Of a stretch of 15,092 nt of DNA, positions 1-6,730 are shown in pieces. The stretch's first letter is position 1, and each line of letters begins with the position of its first letter. Source of the stretch: an uncultured Prevotella sp. (lineage in GTDB: Bacteria; Bacteroidota; Bacteroidia; Bacteroidales; Bacteroidaceae); assembly GCA_937906495.1 (NCBI GenBank), contig CALCVT010000068.1:1-15092 (forward strand), in the 5' to 3' direction. The notes under the pieces are model-generated. The model did no database searches, was not told where the DNA came from, and saw only the letters and a program-made list of their open reading frames with translations. The position numbers and the translations under genes were made by a program.

Positions 1-93
1 ATATATACAACCTCTTATTGTATTAATTTACTTGATTTAATTCCGCCAACGGGTTTGTCTTTTATAATATATGCCTACACCACGTGTGTCATG

Positions 94-2211
94 CTAATAG
101 CGGTCGGCCAAAACAGCATCGGTCATCATGGCCAAATCGGCAGTTGTCAGTCCGGTATTTAAAAGCAATGCTGCATCTTCGGTTAAGAAGTCGGCCGGAT
201 TTTCTGGCGGCAATGCTTTTCGATAGCGTTCCACCGCTTGAGGCATATTATGCTGCAACCATGCCACGTGTCCGGCATTTAGCCAGTCAGTTAACGTAGG
301 CTCAACCTCTAACACTTTGCAATAATACCGATCGGCCTGCTCATACTTGCCTGTCAACAATGAACACCAGGCTATAGCCCGCTCTGCTTGAAGAGAATCC
401 GAATTTAGATAAATCACTTTAAATAAGGCTTTGAAAGCCTCGTCATAACGCTCCAGGCGAATAAGACATTCAGCTTGCCGCAAAGCAACAGTTGACTTTT
501 CGGGCTGCATTTCGGCAAGTTCACTATAGTGGTTGAGTGCTTGTTCATAGCGTCCAACCTTGCGTAAACAAGCTGCCAGACGCCCCAGCGTCCATGCCGA
601 ATGAGGTTTAATGTCGTTTGCCTGCGTGTAAGCCAGTAATGCCTCTTCCAACAGGCCAGCATGCTCCTCGCAATAACCTAGCTTTTGATAAAGCCCTGCA
701 TTCATTTCGTCTGCAGGTATGCGTTGCAACAGAGTCGAAGCCAAGGTATACGACTTGTCGGTAAAGGCCAGTTCTGCCATACGCATCAAGAAACCAGCAT
801 CGCCTAGCAAGCTAACAAAGGGTGCATAATCAGGCAGGAAGAGATTTTGAGTAAAAGGATTTACAAAAGCCTCTCGATGAGTATAGAGTGTACAAAAACG
901 ATAAAATCCTTGCACATAAGAGCGCAACTCGTCTTTAAAAGTAAGTTCGGCCTGCGTATCGGGCAAGGTAAAACCTTCAATGCCTTGCATACCCTTCAGA
1001 GCTTCGGCCATTTGCTGCTGCAAGCTTCCTGACTCTGACTGCTGTGGCATTTGTGCAGCAACCAAACAAAACGAATACTTATCTGAATCGCACAATCCGG
1101 CTCCGCTCAACATGAGTTTAAGGGTTGAATTGTTATGCAAAGATGCCGGAAGTTCGGGATGTTGCAACGTAAAAGGCCAAAACCAATTGACTGCAACACT
1201 AAAAAAGGAGAAACGCTGCTTGAGCATTTTAAATGAACTCATATACATATCAGCACCACGCTGCTGCAACTCAGCAAATTCCTTCATGTAAGCAGCTAAT
1301 TTTGAAGGGGTTCCATCAGCTTCCCATTCAGGATTTAAATCAACTTCGCTCAGTTTTTCCTTAAGTTCATCTAATCCCAACGAACGATCGAGACGCAAGT
1401 TCTCCATCCGCTTCATCATACGCGGAATTATTTCGTCTTGTAAGTTACGTTCTATACGCTTGGTTTCTAATGTCAGGAAGAGCTGTGCTTGCAGCATTTC
1501 GAGTTCTGACACAAAACCGGGTACATCACCCATTAAACGCAATCGGGCTTCGGTATCGGGATAACGCTTTAAAGACTCGGGATGCGATTGATGCACAAAC
1601 ACCAAACCAACCATTGCACGAACGCGCAACTGAACAGCGGAATCGAGCGCATAATCGAGCAATATGCGGTATTTCGCAATGTCAAAAAAACGCATGGCAC
1701 TCAAAGTCAATGCACTGAGAGCCAGACTTTTACGATATACATCGACTGTAGGATTGGCCAAGAAGTCGGTCACGGCTATCTCCTCAGCGCTCGACAAAAG
1801 AGGAGCCGTCCATAATGCATCAAATAAATTGCGATGAGCAATATCGGGTGTCAGCCAACGTTGCAAATCGGTGTCATTACCAGATAAATTAAGTAATGTC
1901 TGACGGCTTATGGTATAAAAGGAGTCGGTATCACTCAAAACCCCTACCCGCTCTAAGGAATCGCACAACTCAAAAGAGCGACGCACAAAACCTGTGTACA
2001 TACGCAGGCGCGCAGGATCGTCAGCCCCTTTTACTAAATAGTTGAGCATCATACCATACGATTCCTTCAAGCCGGTAATCTCCTCGCTTTCGTTCCATGC
2101 CTTTAAATTATTGGCCAGACCTTGCAAAGATTGTAATGCCTGCAACAAGTGACTGCTTTGAAGAGCCTTTCGGGCATCGGCAAGCAAATAGAGATGTGTT
2201 TGATTTTTCAT
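94..2211 (-). CDS. Tetratricopeptide-repeat protein of unknown function
   Basis: A 705-residue protein with no signal peptide or membrane segment, so probably cytoplasmic. The N-terminal ~480 residues look helical and match no catalytic family I recognise. From about residue 505 to 675 there are five consecutive 34-residue TPR units, with the usual Gly/Ala at helix contacts and Pro closing each unit (for example QANDIKPHSAW and KVLEVEPTLTDW). TPR arrays bind peptides or partner proteins, so a scaffold role is inferred. The ATG at 2211 is preferred; a TTG three codons upstream would add only three residues. The gene lies 26 bp after the stop of the lipoprotein gene, on the same strand, and is probably co-transcribed with it. 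The stop codon is TAG at 94-96. The existence of the gene and the TPR call are secure; the function is unknown. Confidence 0.9.
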   Translation of the reverse strand: MKNQTHLYLLADARKALQSSHLLQALQSLQGLANNLKAWNESEEITGLKESYGMMLNYLVKGADDPARLRMYTGFVRRSFELCDSLERVGVLSDTDSFYTISRQTLLNLSGNDTDLQRWLTPDIAHRNLFDALWTAPLLSSAEEIAVTDFLANPTVDVYRKSLALSALTLSAMRFFDIAKYRILLDYALDSAVQLRVRAMVGLVFVHQSHPESLKRYPDTEARLRLMGDVPGFVSELEMLQAQLFLTLETKRIERNLQDEIIPRMMKRMENLRLDRSLGLDELKEKLSEVDLNPEWEADGTPSKLAAYMKEFAELQQRGADMYMSSFKMLKQRFSFFSVAVNWFWPFTLQHPELPASLHNNSTLKLMLSGAGLCDSDKYSFCLVAAQMPQQSESGSLQQQMAEALKGMQGIEGFTLPDTQAELTFKDELRSYVQGFYRFCTLYTHREAFVNPFTQNLFLPDYAPFVSLLGDAGFLMRMAELAFTDKSYTLASTLLQRIPADEMNAGLYQKLGYCEEHAGLLEEALLAYTQANDIKPHSAWTLGRLAACLRKVGRYEQALNHYSELAEMQPEKSTVALRQAECLIRLERYDEAFKALFKVIYLNSDSLQAERAIAWCSLLTGKYEQADRYYCKVLEVEPTLTDWLNAGHVAWLQHNMPQAVERYRKALPPENPADFLTEDAALLLNTGLTTADLAMMTDAVLADRY

Positions 2212-2237
2212 ATGAACCAAATTTAAGCGTATAAGGA

Positions 2238-3065
2238 TTAGTAACGCAGCGTATCGGCCACCTCGGCCGGCAATTTATAAACTGTTTTCAATATATCAGA
2301 ATATGCTTTCGGACCTTTAATCCGGATAGAATCAATAGCCATTCGGCGGCCTTTTTCAAAGAGTTTCCACTTTTCACTCCCATCAACACGCTCCAGACTA
2401 TGGGTATTCATTACGAAAACAGCATTACTATCTTTAAACTTTTGCACATACAAGCACCGATGGCCTGCCATTGCTGCCAGCGATGTATAAGGCCAAGCCA
2501 ACAATGCTGCATCTACCTGATTACCCTTCAGCATAGAGGCCCTAAGCTTTGGATTGTTAATTTGAGGCAAATACACCTCGTCGAACTTTACCGAAGCTGC
2601 TTTCAGAGCTTCATGAAGCACTTCGTTCTCGGCCGACATTCGTGCAACTGCTATGGTACGTCCGGTCAAACCTTTTACATCCTTAATTCGCAAGGTTGAG
2701 CTAACCCATATCTGCCAATGATTAGCTCCCGTCCACATAGTTTGTAAATCTGCAGCCTTTTGGCCATAGCTGGCCAAGCGGATGCGGTCGGCCATGCCAC
2801 CGTCTGCCACACACCCTAAAAGCGCCGTATCGCATTCAAGTTGCGAATTATAGGATGCAATCTGCAAATTCAATCCTAACTGTTGGTAAATACCCTTGCG
2901 AGCTGCATAATATATGGGCAAACAGTCGCGCGTTGGCAACAATGCTACATGCAATGCTGTGGAATCATATCGCTCACCTCCAAAATGCTTTTCGGGTACA
3001 GTGGGGTGGTTGTCGCTACACGCCACAAGCAAAACTGCGAATAAGAGTGTAAAAAAAAACTTCAT
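2238..3065 (-). CDS. Lipoprotein, ABC-transporter substrate-binding-like (NMT1/TauA/SsuA type)
   Basis: A 275-residue protein. It begins with a lipoprotein signal: Lys2, a hydrophobic stretch, and the lipobox L-V-A-C with Cys16 as the lipidated residue. The mature part resembles the periplasmic binding proteins of nitrate/sulfonate/taurine-type ABC transporters (NMT1-like). Supporting features are an N-terminal strand followed by LPIYYAARKGIYQQLGLN (the usual 'A..KG.F...GL.V' segment), GGMADRIRLAS, and VKGLTGRTIAVAR, matching the 'L.GK.IAV' hinge segment. The ligand cannot be read from sequence. The ATG at 3065 is chosen because it places Lys2 and the hydrophobic core directly at the start; an upstream ATG at 3101 would add 12 polar residues before the signal. 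No permease or ATPase gene is next to it, and the TPR gene follows by 26 bp. It could be a sensor or scavenging protein rather than a transporter part. Confidence 0.85.
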   Translation of the reverse strand: MKFFFTLLFAVLLVACSDNHPTVPEKHFGGERYDSTALHVALLPTRDCLPIYYAARKGIYQQLGLNLQIASYNSQLECDTALLGCVADGGMADRIRLASYGQKAADLQTMWTGANHWQIWVSSTLRIKDVKGLTGRTIAVARMSAENEVLHEALKAASVKFDEVYLPQINNPKLRASMLKGNQVDAALLAWPYTSLAAMAGHRCLYVQKFKDSNAVFVMNTHSLERVDGSEKWKLFEKGRRMAIDSIRIKGPKAYSDILKTVYKLPAEVADTLRY

Positions 3066-3151
3066 AATCGATAAGATACTGGAGGTCCTTTGAGCAATCA
3101 AGAGCCAGTCTTGAAAGAATTGCCACCCAAATACAACGGATATAAAATAGA

Positions 3152-3204
3152 TATGTGCTAATGCACCATCCCTGCTAAAAGACAGGGCGGCACATTAGCA
3201 CATA
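3152..3204 (-). terminator. Long hairpin downstream of pgk, possible terminator
   Basis: Perfect 12-bp arms at 3152-3163 and 3193-3204 (tatgtgctaatg / cattagcacata) enclose an inner 5-bp GC-rich stem (3170-3174 with 3183-3187) and an 8-nt loop. It lies 86 nt beyond the pgk stop and 87 nt before the lipoprotein start. On the minus strand it is followed by the T-rich but interrupted tctatttta, so the U-tract is weak. It may end pgk transcripts, stabilise their 3' ends, or act in the leader of the lipoprotein gene. Confidence 0.5.
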
Positions 3205-3290
3205 AGTGAAACTTAAAGAAAGGATTCCGATTGATTTATAGCATATAAACATGCTTTCGTTTTAGCGAATCCTCCCATTCTAGTACGAAA

Positions 3291-4538
3291 TTAGCCCTTG
3301 ATGGCTGCAATACCAGGAAGGATCTTACCTTCGATAGCTTCGAGCAATGCACCACCACCGGTTGAAATGTAAGATACCTGATCAGCCATACCGAACTTAT
3401 TGATGCAAGCTACAGAGTCGCCACCACCAATCAACGAGAAGGCACCCTCGGCCGTAGCCTTGGCAATAGCCTCAGCAATAGCACGCGAACCACCCGTAAA
3501 GTTGTCGAACTCAAATACACCGGCAGGACCATTCCAAAGAATTGTCTTTGAACCTTCAATTGCCTCGGCAAAGAGTTTACGGGTTGCAGGACCTGCATCA
3601 AGACCTTCCCATCCTTCGGGGATAGCCGTTGCAGGAACTACTTGAGTATTGGCATCGTTAGAGAAAGAATCAGCAGCTACGCAGTCGGTACCCAATACAA
3701 GGTTTACACCCTTTGCTTTAGCCTTAGCCATAATTTCGAGAGCAAGGTCGAGTTTATCATCCTCGCAAATTGAAATACCTATTTGACCACCTTGAGCCTT
3801 TGCAAACGTATAAGTCATACCACCACAAAGAATCAGGTTGTCTACCTTATCCATCAAATTCTCGATAATTCCAATCTTGGTAGAAACCTTTGAGCCACCC
3901 ATGATTGCAGTGAAGGGGCGCTTGATGTTGTTCAGCACATTATCTACAGCCAATACTTCCTTCTCCATCAAGTAGCCAAGCATCTTGTGATCTGCATCGA
4001 AGCTATCTGCAATAACTGCAGTTGAAGCATGCTTGCGGTGAGCCGTACCAAAAGCATCGTTTACATAAATATCAGCGTACGAAGCCAGAGTCTTGGCAAA
4101 TTCCTTCTGACTTTCCTTCATGGCTTTCTTTGCCTCTTCATATGCAGGATCTTCCTTATCGATACCTACAGGCTTACCCTCTTCTTCAGGATAGAAGCGA
4201 AGATTCTCGAGCAAGAGCACCTCGCCAGACTTCAAAGCAGCAGCAGCCTCCTGAGCCTTTGCACAATCGGGAGCAAACTGCACCTTAACGCCGAGAGCTT
4301 CGCTCACTGCATCTACAATCTGACCCAAAGAGAACTTGGGGTTTACCTTACCTTTGGGCTTACCCATGTGGCTCATAATAATGAGTGCACCACCATCAGC
4401 AAGAATCTTCTTCAAAGTAGGGAGAGCACCGCGAATACGGGTATCGTCTGTAATTTTTCCATTCTCATCGAGAGGCACGTTGAAGTCCACGCGGACAATC
4501 ACCTTCTTGCCATTAAAGTCGCAAGTTTCAATAGTCAT
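3291..4538 (-). CDS. pgk: Phosphoglycerate kinase
   Basis: A 415-residue enzyme of glycolysis and gluconeogenesis that moves the acyl phosphate of 1,3-bisphosphoglycerate to ADP, giving 3-phosphoglycerate and ATP in the cytoplasm. Family landmarks are in order: the N-terminal signature VIVRVDFNVP (13-22), the substrate-binding SHMGKP (56-61), ENLRFYPEE (111-119), VNDAFGTAHRKH (159-170), the lysine-rich segment MGGSKVSTKI (213-222), the ATP-side WNGPAGVFE (335-343), and the Gly-rich GGGDS (371-375) and STGGG (392-396). An acidic insert after residue 119 (about 120-150) fits my memory of Bacteroidota PGKs. The ATG at 4538 starts directly before the usual TIETCDFNGKKV; the upstream in-frame ATG at 4580 would add 14 unconserved residues in the AT-rich leader. 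The leader is AAT-rich without a Shine-Dalgarno site. The gene is divergent from the small gene at 4786. Confidence 0.98.
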   Translation of the reverse strand: MTIETCDFNGKKVIVRVDFNVPLDENGKITDDTRIRGALPTLKKILADGGALIIMSHMGKPKGKVNPKFSLGQIVDAVSEALGVKVQFAPDCAKAQEAAAALKSGEVLLLENLRFYPEEEGKPVGIDKEDPAYEEAKKAMKESQKEFAKTLASYADIYVNDAFGTAHRKHASTAVIADSFDADHKMLGYLMEKEVLAVDNVLNNIKRPFTAIMGGSKVSTKIGIIENLMDKVDNLILCGGMTYTFAKAQGGQIGISICEDDKLDLALEIMAKAKAKGVNLVLGTDCVAADSFSNDANTQVVPATAIPEGWEGLDAGPATRKLFAEAIEGSKTILWNGPAGVFEFDNFTGGSRAIAEAIAKATAEGAFSLIGGGDSVACINKFGMADQVSYISTGGGALLEAIEGKILPGIAAIKG

Positions 4539-4623
4539 AGCAGTTTTATAATAAAAAAATTCTTGATTCAACAAATACAATTAACCAATCCAGGCAAAAA
4601 GCCCACTTTTACTTGGCTATTAA

Positions 4624-4675
4624 GCAACCGGTACTTAACTTTGCCCTTCAATTACGGCAACACCGGTTGCGCAAC
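4624..4675 (-). other. Nested inverted repeat and palindrome in pgk leader
   Basis: A 9-bp perfect inverted repeat (gcaaccggt 4624-4632, accggttgc 4662-4670) encloses a 5-bp one (ttgcc 4641-4645, ggcaa 4656-4660). The distal arm overlaps a perfect 10-bp palindrome, gttgcgcaac, at 4666-4675. If pgk transcription starts just downstream of the TAATTTTG box, the whole element lies in the pgk 5' leader. It could be an RNA structure or a DNA-binding site; nothing in the sequence decides between them. Confidence 0.45.
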
Positions 4676-4698
4676 ACTGCAAAGGCCTTATTGCGAAG

Positions 4699-4726
4699 CA
4701 AAATTACTAAAAGCACTTGAAACAAA
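4699..4726 (-). promoter_or_regulatory. Probable pgk promoter (Bacteroidota type)
   Basis: On the minus strand the box TAATTTTG (plus-strand 4699-4706) matches the Bacteroidota -7 consensus TAnnTTTG exactly. A TTTG lies 16 nt upstream (plus-strand 4723-4726); the usual spacing is nearer 19-21, so the match is imperfect. The implied leader to the pgk ATG would be about 150 nt and would include the inverted repeat at 4624-4675. Confidence 0.4.
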
Positions 4727-4785
4727 AAACTTTTTCATTCTTTTTTTGCCGCAAGCTGCCGTTTCATACCATTAAATATCACATT

Positions 4786-5001
4786 ATGTCAGACGGAAAC
4801 TACAACCGCAACCTTTTACCCTACCGACAATACCAAAGCGGAGTCAAAGCAGGCCGGGCGCAAATGCACACCCTGGCTCTCCGGGCATTTAAAACTTGGA
4901 TGACCGAGCAGGGTTTCAGTGAAAGCGAACTTCACGACAATGAACTCCGGTTTAGAGAACTTCTTAATACCGCACCTTCGTCATCAGAGCCTACTCCTTA
5001 A
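4786..5001 (+). CDS. Small conserved-looking protein of unknown function (71 aa)
   Basis: A 71-residue basic-then-acidic soluble protein with no signal peptide or membrane segment. The N-terminal half contains YNRNLLPYRQYQSG followed by KAGRAQMHTLALRAFKTW, a probable amphipathic helix. The tail is low-complexity (Ser, Pro, Glu). The pattern 'LLPYR.YQSG...GRAQM...AL.AF' resembles small hypothetical proteins I remember from other Bacteroidales, but no function is known to me. The ATG at 4786 is chosen because the residues before it (from an ATG at 4717) are Phe-rich and lie in the T-rich intergenic DNA. It is divergent from pgk and 169 bp upstream of the guaB start; guaB has its own promoter. 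I see no TAnnTTTG box just upstream. Fairly likely real, given the protein-like composition. Confidence 0.65.
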   Translation: MSDGNYNRNLLPYRQYQSGVKAGRAQMHTLALRAFKTWMTEQGFSESELHDNELRFRELLNTAPSSSEPTP

Positions 5002-5115
5002 TATTATAACTGCTTGGGAAATATCCTGAAACTATTTCAAAGACCCTCACTTAAGGGCAAACCCCATATCCGACCGACACGAAACACGAAATTACACAAA
5101 AAAGAAGAGACAATA

Positions 5116-5146
5116 TTGTAAGGAACAAAAGAAATGCGTAATTTTG
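5116..5146 (+). promoter_or_regulatory. guaB promoter (TTG-N20-TAATTTTG)
   Basis: TTG at 5116-5118 and TAATTTTG at 5139-5146 are 20 nt apart, an exact fit to the Bacteroidota -33/-7 promoter. The inferred start of transcription is near 5150-5155, giving a leader of about 20 nt before the guaB ATG at 5171. Confidence 0.7.
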
Positions 5147-5170
5147 TGCGCAATTAAAATCCCGACTTTT

Positions 5171-6655
5171 ATGACTTCTGATTTTATTGCTGACAAAATC
5201 GTTATGGACGGTCTCACGTTTGACGACGTCCTCTTAGTTCCTGCTTACTCCGAAGTACTTCCCCGCGAAGTATCGCTAGCCACTAAATTCTCGCGCAACA
5301 TTGACTTGCAGATTCCGTTTGTTACAGCCGCCATGGATACCGTAACAGAAGCACAGATGGCCATTGCTATTGCTCGTGAAGGTGGTATCGGTGTGATTCA
5401 CAAGAACATGAGCATCGAAGACCAGGCCCGTCAGGTAGCAATTGTAAAGCGTGCTGAAAATGGTATGATTTACGACCCTGTTACCATTAAGCGCTACAAA
5501 ACGGTGCACGACGCGCTTGAAATTATGCGTGAATATCACATTGGTGGTATTCCCGTAGTTGACGACGATATGCATTTGGTGGGTATCGTCACCAACAGAG
5601 ACCTACGTTTCGAAACCAAACTCGACAAGCGCATAGACGAAGTTATGACTGTCGATAATCTGGTAACCACAAGCCAGCATACCGATTTACATGCAGCTGC
5701 ACAAATACTGCAAAAAAATAAAATCGAAAAGCTTCCGGTTGTTGACAGCGAAGGCCGATTGGTCGGACTCATTACATATAAAGACATCACTAAAGCCAAA
5801 GACAAACCGATGGCTTGTAAGGATGCCAAAGGACGTTTGCGCGTAGCTGCAGGCGTAGGTGTTACAGCAGACACCTTCCAACGCATGGAGGCTCTTATTC
5901 ATGCCGGTGCAGATGCCATTGTTATTGATACTGCACATGGCCATTCAAAATCTGTAATCGAGAAACTTCGAGAGGCAAAGTCTAACTTTAGCGGTGTAGA
6001 TATCGTTGTGGGTAATGTAGCTACTGGCGATGCTGCACGCATGTTGGTTGAGGCTGGTGCAGATGCAATCAAAGTTGGCATTGGCCCGGGTTCTATTTGT
6101 ACAACCCGCGTTGTAGCCGGTGTAGGTGTTCCCCAGCTCTCTGCCGTTTATGATGTAGCCTGCGCTCTCAAAGGAACAGGAATCCCCCTTATTGCAGATG
6201 GTGGTCTTCGCTATTCTGGTGATGTTGTCAAGGCTTTGGCAGCCGGTGGATATAGCGTCATGATTGGCTCTTTAGTAGCTGGTACTGAAGAAAGTCCGGG
6301 CGAAACCATCATCTTTAACGGACGTAAGTTTAAAACATACCGCGGCATGGGATCACTTGAGGCTATGGAAAATGGTTCGAAAGACCGTTATTTCCAAGGT
6401 ACCGTCAATGATGTCAAAAAACTTGTTCCCGAAGGCATTGCAGGCCGCGTTCCTTACAAGGGATCAGTACAGGAAGTTATCTATCAGATGGTAGGTGGAC
6501 TTCGTTCTGGTATGGGATATTGTGGAGCTGGAACTATTGAAGCACTCCATAATGCTAAGTTTACCCGCATCACAGGTGCCGGTGTTATGGAAAGTCATCC
6601 GCACGACATTACCATTACCAGCGAGGCTCCTAACTACAGTCGCCGAGGCGAATAA
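5171..6655 (+). CDS. guaB: Inosine-5'-monophosphate dehydrogenase
   Basis: A 494-residue cytoplasmic enzyme that oxidises IMP to XMP with NAD+, the committed step of GMP synthesis. The N-terminal part of the barrel starts with LTFDDVLLVPAYSEVLPREV (15-34). Two CBS domains are inserted at about 97-155 and 158-215 (HIGGIPVVDDD and KIEKLPVVDSEG); in this family they bind adenine or guanine nucleotides and regulate the enzyme. The catalytic loop is GIGPGSICTTR with nucleophile Cys310. Also present are DTAHGHS (253-259), IADGGLRYSGD (341-351), GSLVAGTEESPGE (366-378), RGMGS (391-395) and the flap dyad Arg426/Tyr429 in GRVPYKG. The length is normal. The ATG at 5171 is chosen: an in-frame TTG at 5144 is part of the -7 promoter box and would not be transcribed. 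The gene ends in a strong terminator. All key residues are intact. Confidence 0.98.
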   Translation: MTSDFIADKIVMDGLTFDDVLLVPAYSEVLPREVSLATKFSRNIDLQIPFVTAAMDTVTEAQMAIAIAREGGIGVIHKNMSIEDQARQVAIVKRAENGMIYDPVTIKRYKTVHDALEIMREYHIGGIPVVDDDMHLVGIVTNRDLRFETKLDKRIDEVMTVDNLVTTSQHTDLHAAAQILQKNKIEKLPVVDSEGRLVGLITYKDITKAKDKPMACKDAKGRLRVAAGVGVTADTFQRMEALIHAGADAIVIDTAHGHSKSVIEKLREAKSNFSGVDIVVGNVATGDAARMLVEAGADAIKVGIGPGSICTTRVVAGVGVPQLSAVYDVACALKGTGIPLIADGGLRYSGDVVKALAAGGYSVMIGSLVAGTEESPGETIIFNGRKFKTYRGMGSLEAMENGSKDRYFQGTVNDVKKLVPEGIAGRVPYKGSVQEVIYQMVGGLRSGMGYCGAGTIEALHNAKFTRITGAGVMESHPHDITITSEAPNYSRRGE

Positions 6656-6663
6656 AAACTATA

Positions 6664-6723
6664 CCGCCTGCTGTTGCGCTTGATTACAACACTGCGGACA
6701 GCAGGCGGATATATCTTTTTTTT
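6664..6723 (+). terminator. Intrinsic terminator/attenuator after guaB
   Basis: A perfect 10-bp GC-rich stem (ccgcctgctg 6664-6673, cagcaggcgg 6699-6708), extendable by four A/T pairs across one bulge, with a 25-nt loop. It is followed by T8 at 6716-6723. It starts 9 nt after the guaB stop and ends 7 nt before the ATG of the next gene, so it either ends guaB transcripts or attenuates read-through into the isomerase genes. Confidence 0.8.
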
Positions 6724-6730
6724 ACATACA

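Noticed and set aside
5..23. Hairpin atacaa/ttgtat at the left edge as terminator of the TPR gene
   Set aside because: Six A/T-rich pairs, over 70 nt from the stop codon, and no T-run; too weak to call.
4029..4775. Long open frame (248 codons) on the plus strand, opposite pgk
   Set aside because: It lies mostly antisense to an intact pgk, its product looks like no family, and it runs through the pgk leader; it is a by-product of pgk codon use.
6712..6719. TATCTTTT as a -7 box for the first isomerase gene
   Set aside because: The last base does not fit TAnnTTTG, no TTG lies 19-21 nt upstream, and the T-run belongs to the guaB terminator.
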